Assembly (NCBI RefSeq): GCF_963668515.1
Contig: NZ_OY764864.1
Coordinates: forward strand, 372,001-436,000
Source: an uncultured Ilyobacter sp.
Lineage (GTDB): Bacteria; Fusobacteriota; Fusobacteriia; Fusobacteriales; Fusobacteriaceae
DNA length: 64,000 nt
Reading direction: 5' to 3'
The notes beneath the pieces were generated by a model. The model was given only the letters and a program-made list of their open reading frames with translations. It was not told the origin of the DNA and did not search any database. This document shows positions 55,726-63,734 of this stretch, in pieces; the first letter of the stretch is position 1, and each line of letters starts with the position of its first letter. Both the position numbers and the translations under genes were made by a program.

Positions 55726-56169
55726 ATGAAAAAGTATTTTTCTGTAATTATATCTATTTTAATTATGATTATTATATTTAAATTTTCCAGTGAAGATATA
55801 GGAAGATCTTTAAAGCACTCAGATACGATATCGAGACTCATAAGATCTATTTTTTCTGATGGGATATTTTTGTCTGTCAGAAAGCTTGCTCATTTTTTCA
55901 TTTACTTCTTTCTGGCTACTTTTTTACAGCTCAACTTTTCTGATAATTGCAGAAAAAGTAGAAATAAAATCACAGTAATTTTGATAGTTTTTATCTATGC
56001 CTGCTCTGATGAGTTTCACCAAAGCTTTGTATCAGGGAGAGGATCCCGATTTACAGATGTTCTTATAGATAGTGCCGGAGGGATGACCTCTATTCTTATG
56101 ATAGAAATGTGGAGAAGGTTTAAGGAGAGAAGATCTGACCACCAATGGACACTAGTAAAAAATAAATAA
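55726..56169 (+). CDS. VanZ-family membrane protein
   Basis: A 147-residue protein with four helices: an N-terminal one (VIISILIMIIIFKFSSED), then KLAHFFIYFFLATFLQLNF, a third around VILIVFIYACSDEFHQSF and ILIDSAGGMTSILMI. The motif SDEFHQSFVSGRGSR is the VanZ signature. Relatives give low-level teicoplanin resistance, but the general function is unknown. The last ~10 residues (DHQWTLVKNK) are read from a CACGAAT-type element, so the natural C terminus was probably replaced. Confidence 0.85.
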   Translation: MKKYFSVIISILIMIIIFKFSSEDIGRSLKHSDTISRLIRSIFSDGIFLSVRKLAHFFIYFFLATFLQLNFSDNCRKSRNKITVILIVFIYACSDEFHQSFVSGRGSRFTDVLIDSAGGMTSILMIEMWRRFKERRSDHQWTLVKNK

Positions 56170-56340
56170 CATGAATAAAGAAAGAAAAATTATAGTTTAG
56201 TCGCAGATTACGAAAATTGACTCAGATTTATTTATCTGCTAAATCTGTATAATCTGCGACAAAAGACTGCTGTTTCTCCGTGATCTCAGTGTCCTCTGTG
56301 GTGATATAATCTAATATTTTTATTCGAAAGATTCGTGACA
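56140..56340. repeat. Repeat element overlapping the VanZ gene end
   Basis: It starts GACCACCAATGGACACTAG inside the VanZ frame. The centre is a palindrome TTTAGTCGCAGATTA (56196-56210) against TAATCTGCGACAAAA (about 56251-56265). It contains GTGTCCTCTGTGG and ends with ATTCGAAAGATTCGTGACAA. No coding function. Confidence 0.75.
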
Positions 56341-56358
56341 AAAAGAAAGTTCTTGAAG

Positions 56359-56649
56359 TTAATATATTTTAAACTCTTTTCCCTCTAAAATACTCTTTTT
56401 AAACTTCTCATCGGTCACTTTTTCAAAATGAACTAAATCCACGAAATAGATTATCCTGCTTTCCTCTATATCCCACCTTATTAAGTTGATCTCAGTACTG
56501 CTAAAATCCCCAAAGACGGCGATATCTATATCGGAATTTTTTTTATAGTCTCCTCTTCCCCTAGAACCAAAAATAACGGCTTTTTCTACCCCGTGCATTA
56601 TTAAGATGGCTCTCAATTCCTCCTCAGATCTTTTTTCTAGTCCAAACAT
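56359..56649 (-). CDS. mntA: MntA-type minimal nucleotidyltransferase antitoxin (module 1)
   Basis: A 96-residue nucleotidyltransferase-fold protein. The motif VIFGSRGRGDYKKNSDIDIA gives GSx10DxD, the hallmark of MntA antitoxins, which transfer AMP to the toxin's tyrosine. A third acidic residue is seen in IYFVDLVHFEK. Its ATG shares one base with the stop of the upstream HEPN gene (TAATG). Forms a type VII toxin-antitoxin or HI0073/HI0074 pair. Confidence 0.88.
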   Translation of the reverse strand: MFGLEKRSEEELRAILIMHGVEKAVIFGSRGRGDYKKNSDIDIAVFGDFSSTEINLIRWDIEESRIIYFVDLVHFEKVTDEKFKKSILEGKEFKIY

Positions 56650-57053
56650 TATTCTACCTCTTTATCTTTGATATTCAGATAAAAAACTTCAAGTTCTCTG
56701 TAATAGGAACTGATAATTTTTTCATAGATCTCATCTGAAACCGACTGGGAGTAAGTGTGGGTCGTGAGATTTCTGTCCTCGATCATATCTATCCACAGTT
56801 TTGCATCTTCTATTATGCCGTTAGAAAACCCTGAGCGAATAGTACTCCTGGGAGCGACAGCTTCTGTAATGCCTTCTGAATTTAAAAAATATTTCATCAA
56901 TTTCCAGGATAATTCCAGTGTAAATTCAAACCTTTGTATGACACCATCCCTTACGGTAGATGAGTTTATAACTTTACTCTCTTCTATAGCCTCTTTTAAA
57001 CGTTCCAATGCATTTCTATAGTCAGATAATCTTTCATCCCATCTTTTAGCCAT
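56649..57053 (-). CDS. hepT: HEPN-domain toxin, HI0074-like nucleotidyltransferase partner (module 1)
   Basis: A 134-residue helical protein starting MAKRWDERLSDYRNALERLK, matching the HI0074 group. The HEPN motif Rx4HxY is in EDRNLTTHTYSQSVSD near residue 100 and is the expected ribonuclease site. AAGGAG lies before the ATG on the minus strand. It is the first gene of a two-gene minus-strand operon with MntA. Unlike module 2 (58.5 kb), the toxin comes first and the sequences are not close. Confidence 0.87.
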   Translation of the reverse strand: MAKRWDERLSDYRNALERLKEAIEESKVINSSTVRDGVIQRFEFTLELSWKLMKYFLNSEGITEAVAPRSTIRSGFSNGIIEDAKLWIDMIEDRNLTTHTYSQSVSDEIYEKIISSYYRELEVFYLNIKDKEVE

Positions 57054-57180
57054 GATTATTTCTCCTTTTTATTTCTGTGTTTAGTATTATAATTATATCA
57101 TAAAATCTGAGAAAATTTATAAAACATCTGTGCCCAAGCGTAGCGACTATAAACTTCGATGGAATCTTTATTGCCCCCTT

Positions 57181-57799
57181 AGATAGGTTTATAATGGGTT
57201 GAAAAATTAAAATAGTATATTATTTGAAATGTGACTAAATACTTTTACCACGAATGGGCACGAATAAAACCTTTTAAAGATATAAAAGATTTTAGCTACA
57301 GAGAATTAAGAGAGAGCCAAGATCATATATTTGTTGCACTGAGAAAACTTTATCTTTTGTCACGAACGAACACGAATTTCACTAATAAAAACCTTAAAAA
57401 TATTACTTTATCCTTATTCGTGTTATTTTTTGATTTTCTATTCGTGAGTATTCGTGACAAAATCTTTCTGTCTTCCTCTGTGTCACTCTGTGGCCAAAAA
57501 AGATTTCTATTTTTTCTCTTTATTATAAGTGTCCATTAGTGGTATTTATTCGTGGTAAATATTGTTTTCAGTTTATTTTATAAAACAACAGAATTTAGAT
57601 AGATCAGTTGTTTTTTTATTTTTACTGTGTTAGAATTTATAATCAGAAAAATTATTAAGACTTTAAAATTATTAGAACATTAACATGATTATGGTTTTTG
57701 GAGGTTGTGATGGGAAAAGATAATATTATAGACTATATAAGGGCAGCGGTAAAGCTTTACGGAATTGTTTTTCCTGAAGCTTGATTATGAAAAAAATGA
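57181..57799. repeat. Segmental duplication, copy 1 (partner 59321-59922)
   Basis: 619 bases are nearly identical to 59321-59922. It begins AGATAGGTTTATAATGGGTT, which in the partner is the last codons of the module 2 hepT gene; here the rest of hepT is absent. It includes nested palindromes: outer TTTTACCACGAAT (57243) with ATTCGTGGTAAA (57548-57559), inner TTTTGTCACGAAC (57355) with ATTCGTGACAAAA (ends ~57462). It ends within the SEC-C gene copy. The long frame 57231-57539 is repeat sequence. Confidence 0.88.
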
Positions 57800-58166
57800 A
57801 GAATATAAAAAACTTGAATCATATGTGAAGACTTTTGTAAAAGATGAGGAGATGGCTGAAGGGCTATGTGAGGATATACAGCTGTCCTGCGAGGATAATT
57901 TTTCTATGGAAAGTATTGCATTTGAATTTGAAAGACGTGATATTGAATTTGAAAGTGAATCTCAGGTAAAAAGATTGATTCCCCTTGTTATAGACCTTGC
58001 CAACAGTACCAGAATCTGGGAGAACAATGGTTACACTCCCAATGAGATGAGCAGTATGGAAAAGGAAATGAGGAAACCTTTAAAAAAAGGAGAAAATAAA
58101 GTAGGAAGAAATAGTCCATGCCCCTGTGGAAGCGGATTGAAATACAAGAAATGCTGCGGAAAATGA
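57710..58166 (+). pseudogene. SEC-C motif protein, internally deleted copy
   Basis: Starts at ATG 57710 behind GGAGGT like the intact gene at 61328 ([20 protein letters not shown]), but after 24 codons a TGA ends the frame. Compared with the intact copy, two internal stretches are missing; the second joins at the direct repeat AAAAAAATG. The rest ([19 protein letters not shown] up to [20 protein letters not shown]) is intact in another frame to 58166. A shorter product from TTG 57765 is possible but has no ribosome binding site. Confidence 0.8.
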
Positions 58167-58174
58167 GATGCCCG

Positions 58175-58515
58175 AGTCAGTGTCAAAATATTCTGGACGC
58201 AGACCAGAATACGACAAAAGTACGGACCAAGCCCCGACTTCAAATCCTTCAAAAAAGTCTGATTAAAGTCGCTTTTGAAAAGTCATGCCGAAGTCAGAGT
58301 CAAAATATCTTAGACGCAGACTAAAACCGACTTTGAAAAAAGACTAAATTATGACTGGAAAAATAAAAATATGAGTAAAACCTTAAACTAATATAAGTTT
58401 TAAAGTCAGTTTAAAGTCGTCTTTTAAAAAGTCATGCCGAAGTCAGCGTCAAAATATCTTAAGCCGCAGACTAGAAAACGACAAAAAAGTCATGCTAAAG
58501 TCAGCGTCAAAAAAA
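58175..58515. repeat. GTCAGCGTC/GACGCAGAC repeat cluster 1
   Basis: Imperfect hairpin units GTCAGNGTC...GACGCAGAC occur at 58177, 58282 and 58441, with a partial at 58500. Links between them are rich in GTC/GAC words (ACGACAAAA, AAAGTCGTCTTTTAAAAAGT). The cluster directly follows the SEC-C pseudogene as a similar one follows the intact copy (62012). The first codons of the long frame at 58492 derive from it. Confidence 0.8.
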
Positions 58516-58545
58516 TTTTTATTAAAGAAAGGGCAATGTGATTTC

Positions 58546-58941
58546 ATGAGCATAGAAGAAAAAATAGTTGATTATTTTTTAGATAAAAAACCTAAATTAA
58601 TATATCTCTTTGGTTCCTATGCAAAAAATATCAATAGAGATGAAAGTGATGTAGATATAGCTGTTTTATTAGAAACTTCTATGGAACCCAGGGAAAAATT
58701 TAAATATAAGATGGAATTAGTAGATCTACTGGGAAAAGAAGTAGATTTAATAGATCTATCTGATGCAAATATTATTTTGAAACACCAGATTGTAACTACG
58801 GGAAAGAATTTATTCTGTAGAACCAAGTTAGAAAAAGATGAATTTAAATACAGGGTTATTTCCTGTTATTATCAATATAGAGAAGACGTAGATATAGTAA
58901 AAAAAAGTATAAAAAAAAGGGGACATGTATGGAAGAAGTAA
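58546..58941 (+). CDS. mntA: MntA-type nucleotidyltransferase antitoxin (module 2)
   Basis: A 131-residue protein with LIYLFGSYAKNINRDESDVD near residue 25, again GSx10DxD, and EVDLIDLSDANIILKHQI with the third Asp. ATG 58546 (MSIEEKIVDYFLD) is preferred: the upstream extension is read from the repeat. A ribosome binding site GAAAGG lies a little far upstream. It overlaps hepT by 13 bases. It should AMPylate and silence the HepT toxin. Confidence 0.88.
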   Translation: MSIEEKIVDYFLDKKPKLIYLFGSYAKNINRDESDVDIAVLLETSMEPREKFKYKMELVDLLGKEVDLIDLSDANIILKHQIVTTGKNLFCRTKLEKDEFKYRVISCYYQYREDVDIVKKSIKKRGHVWKK

Positions 58942-59342
58942 TCTTGGTAAAGATAGAATCCATAGAAAAATGCATAAGAAGGATTGAAGAGAAGCTGTCC
59001 ATGCCAGATTTTGATATGGAAGATTATGATATGCAGGATATAATTGTTTTAAACCTTCAAAAAGCCTGTCAACAGAGTATAGATCTTGCTATGTTTTTAG
59101 TAGCAGAATTGAGCCTTGGAATTCCCAAAGATAGTGTGGGAGCCTTTAGCCTCCTTAAGGAAGAGGGTATTATAAATGAAGAGATATTTAAGTCTATGAA
59201 GAGGATGGTGGGATTTAGAAATGTAGCGGTACATCAATATCAGAAAATAGACTATACCATAGTTGAAATTGTAATAAAGGAACACCTGGGAGATTTTAGA
59301 AAATATACGAAAAGTTTGATAGATAGGTTTATAATGGGTTGA
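58929..59342 (+). CDS. hepT: HepT-type (DUF86) HEPN toxin (module 2)
   Basis: A 137-residue helical protein. It has the conserved middle segment DIIVLNLQKACQQSIDLAMF and the HEPN motif in GFRNVAVHQYQKID (Rx4HxY) near residue 98. HepT toxins cleave RNA, for instance tRNA 3' ends, and are silenced by AMPylation of the motif tyrosine. Gene order is antitoxin then toxin. The last codons (DRFIMG) were copied into the duplicate segment at 57181. Confidence 0.9.
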   Translation: MEEVILVKIESIEKCIRRIEEKLSMPDFDMEDYDMQDIIVLNLQKACQQSIDLAMFLVAELSLGIPKDSVGAFSLLKEEGIINEEIFKSMKRMVGFRNVAVHQYQKIDYTIVEIVIKEHLGDFRKYTKSLIDRFIMG

Positions 59343-59922
59343 AAAATTAAAACAGTATATTATTTGAAATGTGACTAAATACTTTTACCACCAATGGGCA
59401 CGAATAAAACCTTTTAAAGATATAAAAGATTTTAGCTACAGAGAATTAAGAGAGAGCCAAGATCATATATTTGTTGCACTGAGAAAACTTTATCTTTTGT
59501 CACGAATGAACACGAATTTCACTAATAAAAACCTTAAAAATATTACTTTATCCTTATTCGTGTTATTTTTTGATTTTCTATTCGTGAGTATTCGTGACAA
59601 AATCTTTCTGTCTTCCTCTGTGTCAATCTGTGGCCAAAAAAGATTTTTATTTTTTTCTTTATTATAAGTGTCCATTAGTGGTATTTATTCGTGGTAAATA
59701 TTGTTTTCAGTTTATTTTATAAAACAGCGGAATATACATAGATCAGTTGTTTTTTTATTTTTACTGTGTTAGAATTTATAATCAGAAAAATTATTAGTAC
59801 ACTAAAATAATTATGGTTTTTGGAGGTTGTGATTAGGAAAAGATAATATTATAGACTATATAAGGGCAGCGGTAAAGCTTTACGGAATTGTTTTTCCTGA
59901 AGCTTGATTATGAAAAAAATGA
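59321..59922. repeat. Segmental duplication, copy 2 (partner 57181-57799)
   Basis: 602 bases running from the end of hepT through the nested CACGAAT palindromes and a terminator-like hairpin into a short SEC-C fragment. A few substitutions and a deletion of about 17 bases (near 59797) separate it from copy 1. The shared internal deletion in the SEC-C part shows the deletion preceded the duplication or the two were homogenised. Confidence 0.88.
59832..59922 (+). pseudogene. SEC-C gene 5' remnant
   Basis: The first ~25 codons of the SEC-C gene after GGAGGT, but the start codon is ATT (59832-59834) and the next codon is TAG. It carries the same CCTGAAGCTTGATTATG junction as the copy at 57710 and then breaks at AAAAAAATGA, where a CACGAAT-type edge begins (ATTAGTGAGATTCGTGAC, 59953-59970). 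Confidence 0.82.
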
Positions 59923-59998
59923 CATGAATAGAATAATATTTTTAAGATTTTTATTAGTGAGATTCGTGACAAAAAAGTTAAAAAAGGGGGAATTAATA

Positions 59999-61009
59999 GT
60001 GAACATATTAGTAACCGGTGGAACAGGATATATAGGTAGTCATACTGTCATAGAGCTTTTAAAGCTAGATCATAATATAATCATTGCTGATAACTTCAGC
60101 AACAGCAAGCCAGGGGTATTAAATCTTATCAGAGAGATATCTGGTAAAGAGTTTAAATTTTACCAGGTAGATATTTTAGACAGGGAGAACCTGGAGAAGG
60201 TATTCATCAATAACAGCATTGATGCAGTTATTCATTTCGCAGGTCTGAAGGCTGTGGGAGAGTCCGTAGCCATGCCTGTAGCCTACTATCATAACAATAT
60301 AACCTCTACACTGGTTCTTTGTGACCTCATGAATAAGTATGATGTGAAGAATATGGTATTCAGTTCGTCTGCTACAGTATACGGGATGAATAATATCTCT
60401 CCACTGACAGAAGATCTTCCATTAAGCACTACAAATCCCTATGGAAGTACTAAGATGATGATAGAGCAAATACTTCAAGATGTCTATATCTCAGATAATG
60501 GATGGAGTACGGCACTTCTGAGATATTTCAATCCTATCGGAGCCCATGAGTCAGGGAAGATAGGAGAAGATCCCAATGGTATCCCTAACAATCTCATGCC
60601 ATATATCACCCAGGTAGCTGTAGGTAAGAGAGATCAGCTCAGTATATTTGGAAGTGACTACGATACCCATGACGGTACAGGAGTGAGAGACTATATCCAT
60701 GTTGTTGACCTTGCCAGGGGCCATGTGAAGGCAGTAGAATACATCGCAGATAAGACAGGCGTAGAGGCTATAAACCTAGGGGCAGGAAAAGGCTACAGCG
60801 TCTTAGATGTGGTAAATAACTTCCAGAAGGCAAATGAGATCAAGATCCCATATGTTCTGACAGATAGAAGACCCGGGGATATAGCCACCTGCTATGCCGA
60901 TGCAGGCAAGGCGGAGAAATTATTGGGCTGGAAAGCAGAGAAGACTCTGGAAGATATGTGCAGGGATTCCTGGAGATGGCAGAGTAAAAATCCAAACGGC
61001 TATGAGTAG
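59999..61009 (+). CDS. galE: UDP-glucose 4-epimerase
   Basis: A 336-residue extended SDR enzyme interconverting UDP-glucose and UDP-galactose. The NAD motif VTGGTGYIGSHTVIEL is at the start, with SSSATVYG, the catalytic YGSTK and the substrate region LLRYFNPIGAHESG. GTG 59999 follows AAGGGGG with good spacing; the frame extends to 59888 only because the SEC-C remnant and a repeat happen to read through. It supplies UDP-Gal for the surface polymer. Chromosomal-type codon use. Confidence 0.95.
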   Translation: MNILVTGGTGYIGSHTVIELLKLDHNIIIADNFSNSKPGVLNLIREISGKEFKFYQVDILDRENLEKVFINNSIDAVIHFAGLKAVGESVAMPVAYYHNNITSTLVLCDLMNKYDVKNMVFSSSATVYGMNNISPLTEDLPLSTTNPYGSTKMMIEQILQDVYISDNGWSTALLRYFNPIGAHESGKIGEDPNGIPNNLMPYITQVAVGKRDQLSIFGSDYDTHDGTGVRDYIHVVDLARGHVKAVEYIADKTGVEAINLGAGKGYSVLDVVNNFQKANEIKIPYVLTDRRPGDIATCYADAGKAEKLLGWKAEKTLEDMCRDSWRWQSKNPNGYE

Positions 61010-61014
61010 GAAAA

Positions 61015-61185
61015 CTTCTACCGCGAATGAGAGCACAAATAAACACTGATAAAAAATAAAAAAATATAGAAAATCAAAATAATTCTGGTCACAGAGCCAA
61101 CATTACATTTTTGTTGCACAGAGAAAAAATAAAAATATTAGTAGAATCAGTGTCGATTCGTGTTCATTCGTGACAAAAAAGATTT
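61015..61185. repeat. CACGAAT/CACAGAG element after galE
   Basis: Begins TTCTACCGCGAATGAGAGCA, a diverged left edge, contains GGTCACAGAG and TTGCACAGAG, and ends with the inverted edge GATTCGTGTTCATTCGTGAC. Non-coding. Confidence 0.7.
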
Positions 61186-61202
61186 TCTGGTTATTTTTTA
61201 AA

Positions 61203-61237
61203 ACAGCGGAATTTATATGGATCCGTTGTTTTTTTAT
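61203..61237 (+). terminator. Intrinsic terminator before the intact SEC-C gene
   Basis: AACAGCGGA (61203-61211) pairs with TCCGTTGTT (61223-61231), then a T run. The same hairpin occurs in both segmental duplicates (near 57585 and 59723) with different stem bases; at 57585 the stem keeps AACAAC/GTTGTT pairing. Confidence 0.65.
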
Positions 61238-61327
61238 TTTTACTGTGTTAGAATTTATAATCAGAAAAATTATTAAGACTTTAAAATTATTAGAACATTA
61301 ACATCATTATGATTTTTGGAGGTTGTG

Positions 61328-62005
61328 ATGGAAAAAGATAATATTATAGACTATATAAGGGCAGCGGTAAAGCTTTACGGAATTATTTCTCCTGAAAAAT
61401 TAGCTGAGATATATAACTTGTACAATGAAGCAGAAATTTCTGTTGAAGATTTTGATGAGTTCAAGGAGACAGAGGGAGAGATATTTGAATATTTTAAGGG
61501 AGCCTTTGTCCATGAGGTAATTGCCATGTACGATGAATATGAAGACTTGATTATGAAAAAAATGGGAAAAGCCTATTACATCCCAGAAAAAGAGATATTC
61601 TTGCAATATGCTGATGATGACTATATGGAAAAAAATGAAGAGTATAGAAAACTTAAATCATATATAAAGACCTTTGTAAAAGATGAGGAGATGGCTGAAG
61701 GGCTATGTGAGGATATACAGCTTTCCTGCGAGGATAATTTTTCTATGGAGAGTGTTGCATTTGAATTTGAAAGACGTGATATTGAATTTGAAAGTGAATC
61801 CCAGGTAAAAAGATTGATTCCCCTTGTTATAGACCTTGCCAACAGTACCAGAATCTGGGAAAATAATGGTTACACTCCCAATGAGATGAGCAGTATGGAA
61901 AAGGAGATGAGGAAACCTTTAAAAAAAGGAGAAAATAAAGTAGGAAGAAATAGTCCCTGTCCTTGTGGAAGTGGATTGAAATACAAGAAATGCTGCGGGA
62001 AATGA
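61328..62005 (+). CDS. SEC-C motif protein, intact copy
   Basis: A 225-residue protein. The N-terminal ~190 residues are helical and acidic, not recognised beyond resembling other SEC-C-fused proteins; the end is the zinc-binding SEC-C motif [20 protein letters not shown], similar to the SecA C terminus, which binds zinc and often mediates protein contacts. ATG 61328 follows GGAGGT. Two broken copies lie upstream at 57710 and 59832, all preceded by the same ~130-base leader. Function unknown. Confidence 0.87.
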   Translation: MEKDNIIDYIRAAVKLYGIISPEKLAEIYNLYNEAEISVEDFDEFKETEGEIFEYFKGAFVHEVIAMYDEYEDLIMKKMGKAYYIPEKEIFLQYADDDYMEKNEEYRKLKSYIKTFVKDEEMAEGLCEDIQLSCEDNFSMESVAFEFERRDIEFESESQVKRLIPLVIDLANSTRIWENNGYTPNEMSSMEKEMRKPLKKGENKVGRNSPCPCGSGLKYKKCCGK

Positions 62006-62011
62006 CATTCT

Positions 62012-62325
62012 AAAGTCAGTGTCAAAATATTCTGGACGCAGACCAGAATACGACAAAAGTACGGACCAAGCCCCGACTTCAAATCCTTCAAAAAAGTCGG
62101 TTTAAAGTCGCTTTTGAAAAGTCCGATTTTAGTCAGCGTCAAAATATCTTAAGATGCAGACTAGAGCCCGACAAAAGAGCGACAAAGTCCCGACTTATTT
62201 TATAAATTAAAATCTCTCAAAAAGTCAGCTTAAAGTCGTCTTTCAAAAAGTCATGCCAAAGTCAGAGTCAAAATATCTTAGACGCAGACTAGAAGACGAC
62301 AAAAATCAGATTTTAGAAAAGGATT
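62012..62325. repeat. GTCAGCGTC/GACGCAGAC repeat cluster 2
   Basis: Units at 62014, 62126 and 62260. The first ~110 bases are nearly identical to cluster 1 (58177), including GACCAAGCCCCGACTTCAAA. The last unit runs to the ATG of the GxxExxY gene and is repeated at 62790-62884. Confidence 0.82.
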
Positions 62326-62330
62326 AAATT

Positions 62331-62708
62331 ATGACTAAATATTTATATGAGGATCTGACTGAAAAAATAATAAAATGTTTTTATAAGGTTTATGATGAAT
62401 TAGGTTTTGGATTTTTAGAAAGTGTTTATGAGGCTGCTTTAGTTATAGAGTTGCAAGAGATGGGATTAAAAATTGAAAGACAGAAAGAGTTAGAGGTTTT
62501 CTATAAAGGAATTTCTATAGGAAAATACAGAAGTGATATTATTGTTGAAAATAAAATTATTATAGAGTTAAAATCAACGAGTAACTTATCCAAAATTCAT
62601 GAAGTACAGCTGGTTAACTATTTAAAGGCAACTAATATAGAAATTGGCCTATTGGTAAATTTTGGAGAAAAATTAACTTTCAAAAGAAAAATATTTAGAA
62701 ATAAATAA
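62331..62708 (+). CDS. GxxExxY-family protein (PD-(D/E)XK nuclease-like fold), second copy
   Basis: A 125-residue protein with GFGFLESVYEAAL (G-F-L-E-S-V-Y) near residue 24, the core RSDIIVENKIIIELKSTSN (D...ExK) and HEVQLVNYLKATNIEIGLLV. It is a clear but distant relative of the one at 39175, so not a recent duplicate. GTCAGCGTC-type repeats touch it on both sides and a truncated copy of its 5' end follows. AAAGGA lies nine bases before the ATG. Confidence 0.88.
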   Translation: MTKYLYEDLTEKIIKCFYKVYDELGFGFLESVYEAALVIELQEMGLKIERQKELEVFYKGISIGKYRSDIIVENKIIIELKSTSNLSKIHEVQLVNYLKATNIEIGLLVNFGEKLTFKRKIFRNK

Positions 62709-62727
62709 AAAAATAAGAAATATCTAA

Positions 62728-62884
62728 GTCAGTGTCAAAAGAAAAAACTTAGACGCAGACTAGTATCTGACAAAAAAGTCTGATGAAAATCGTCTTTCAA
62801 AAAGTCATGCTAAAGTCAGCGTCAAAATATCTTAGACGCAGACTAGAAGACGACAAAAATCAGATTTTAGAAAAGGATTAAATT
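62728..62884. repeat. GTCAGCGTC/GACGCAGAC repeat cluster 3
   Basis: Units at 62730 and 62815. From 62790 on it duplicates 62236-62330 almost base for base, including the ribosome binding site before the GxxExxY gene. Confidence 0.82.
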
Positions 62885-62938
62885 ATGACTAAATATTTAT
62901 ATCAGGATCTGACTGAAAAAATAATAAAATGTTTTTAA
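62885..62938 (+). pseudogene. Truncated duplicate of the GxxExxY gene 5' end
   Basis: ATG 62885 starts MTKYLYQDLTEKIIKCF, 17 codons differing by one residue from the gene at 62331, and then hits TAA at 62936-62938. From there a CACGAAT-type edge takes over (ATTCGTGAGATTCGTGTTCA, 62945-62964). The join lies exactly where the copied gene sequence ends. Confidence 0.85.
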
Positions 62939-63050
62939 GGATTTATTCGTGAGATTCGTGTTCATTCGTGACAAGATCTTTTAATCTTAATCTGTGGAGT
63001 TTATTTTTAGGTACTGATAATCGTAATTAAATTACTTTTATCAGTATTTT

Positions 63051-63698
63051 TTATAACTGGACATCTATAAATTCGTTGCTGTCATCGAGAATTGGAGATT
63101 TTTCCTCTAGGATAATCTCTGTTTCGCTGTCATCAGAATCTGTGGTTTCAAGAGAAGTTTCTCCTTCTAGAGGGATACTTTGAATTTTCTCCCTAACTTG
63201 TTTTAATTTTGCTTGGATGCTGTCAATATGAGCTATGAATGTTTCTTTTGTTTTTACCGAAACTGCATCTTTATCAACAGAGAGAACCACATACATTTTA
63301 TTATTTTCACTCCACGAGGTTTTTTCCACGGCTTCGAAGAGGACTCCTTCGGCCACATATTCTCCTAGGTCTTTTAATACCTGGTCAGATATCTTTCTGC
63401 CATAAAAGTTTATCTCTAGAAGGTAGGCCTTGAGGATGGTTTCACTTTCCTTAAAGAGTTTTTTTCTGAGTTTCTCTCTGGCATCATGTTTTGCCCTCAT
63501 TTTGGCCACACCTTTTCCGCTCTCCTCTATATGCGCCTCCCCACTTGCAAAGATCTCCTGATTTATATCTACGGCAGAAGCAATATTCTCCTGAGTTGTG
63601 GCAGATTTAGAAGAAGAGGTCATGCTTTTTATATTGGTACATCCCTGGGCAAAAATCATTGAAGCTGTGAGAGATAAAATAAATATTTTTTTCTTCAT
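63051..63698 (-). CDS. Putative LPP20-like lipoprotein
   Basis: A 215-residue exported protein. The signal peptide IFILSLTASMIFAQGC ends in a cysteine with a loose lipobox, so lipidation is likely. The segment EIFASGEAHIEESGKGVAKM followed by an Ala/Lys/Arg helix (RAKHDAREKLRKKL) resembles the LPP20 domain; this is a tentative call. The C terminus is acidic (TDSDDSETEIILEEK). AAGGAGG precedes the ATG on the minus strand. Flanked by repeats on both sides. Confidence 0.6.
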   Translation of the reverse strand: MKKKIFILSLTASMIFAQGCTNIKSMTSSSKSATTQENIASAVDINQEIFASGEAHIEESGKGVAKMRAKHDAREKLRKKLFKESETILKAYLLEINFYGRKISDQVLKDLGEYVAEGVLFEAVEKTSWSENNKMYVVLSVDKDAVSVKTKETFIAHIDSIQAKLKQVREKIQSIPLEGETSLETTDSDDSETEIILEEKSPILDDSNEFIDVQL

Positions 63699-63734
63699 TG
63701 GTGTTTTCCTCCTTGGAATTTATTTTCAATAAAT

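Noticed and set aside
57060..57130. Promoter for the minus-strand MntA/HepT module
   Set aside because: TATAAT-like boxes are present but no convincing -35 at the right distance.
57231..57539. 102-residue open frame, near-identical to one at 59371-59667
   Set aside because: It is read through CACGAAT palindromes, has no ribosome binding site and its conservation is explained by the segmental duplication of DNA.
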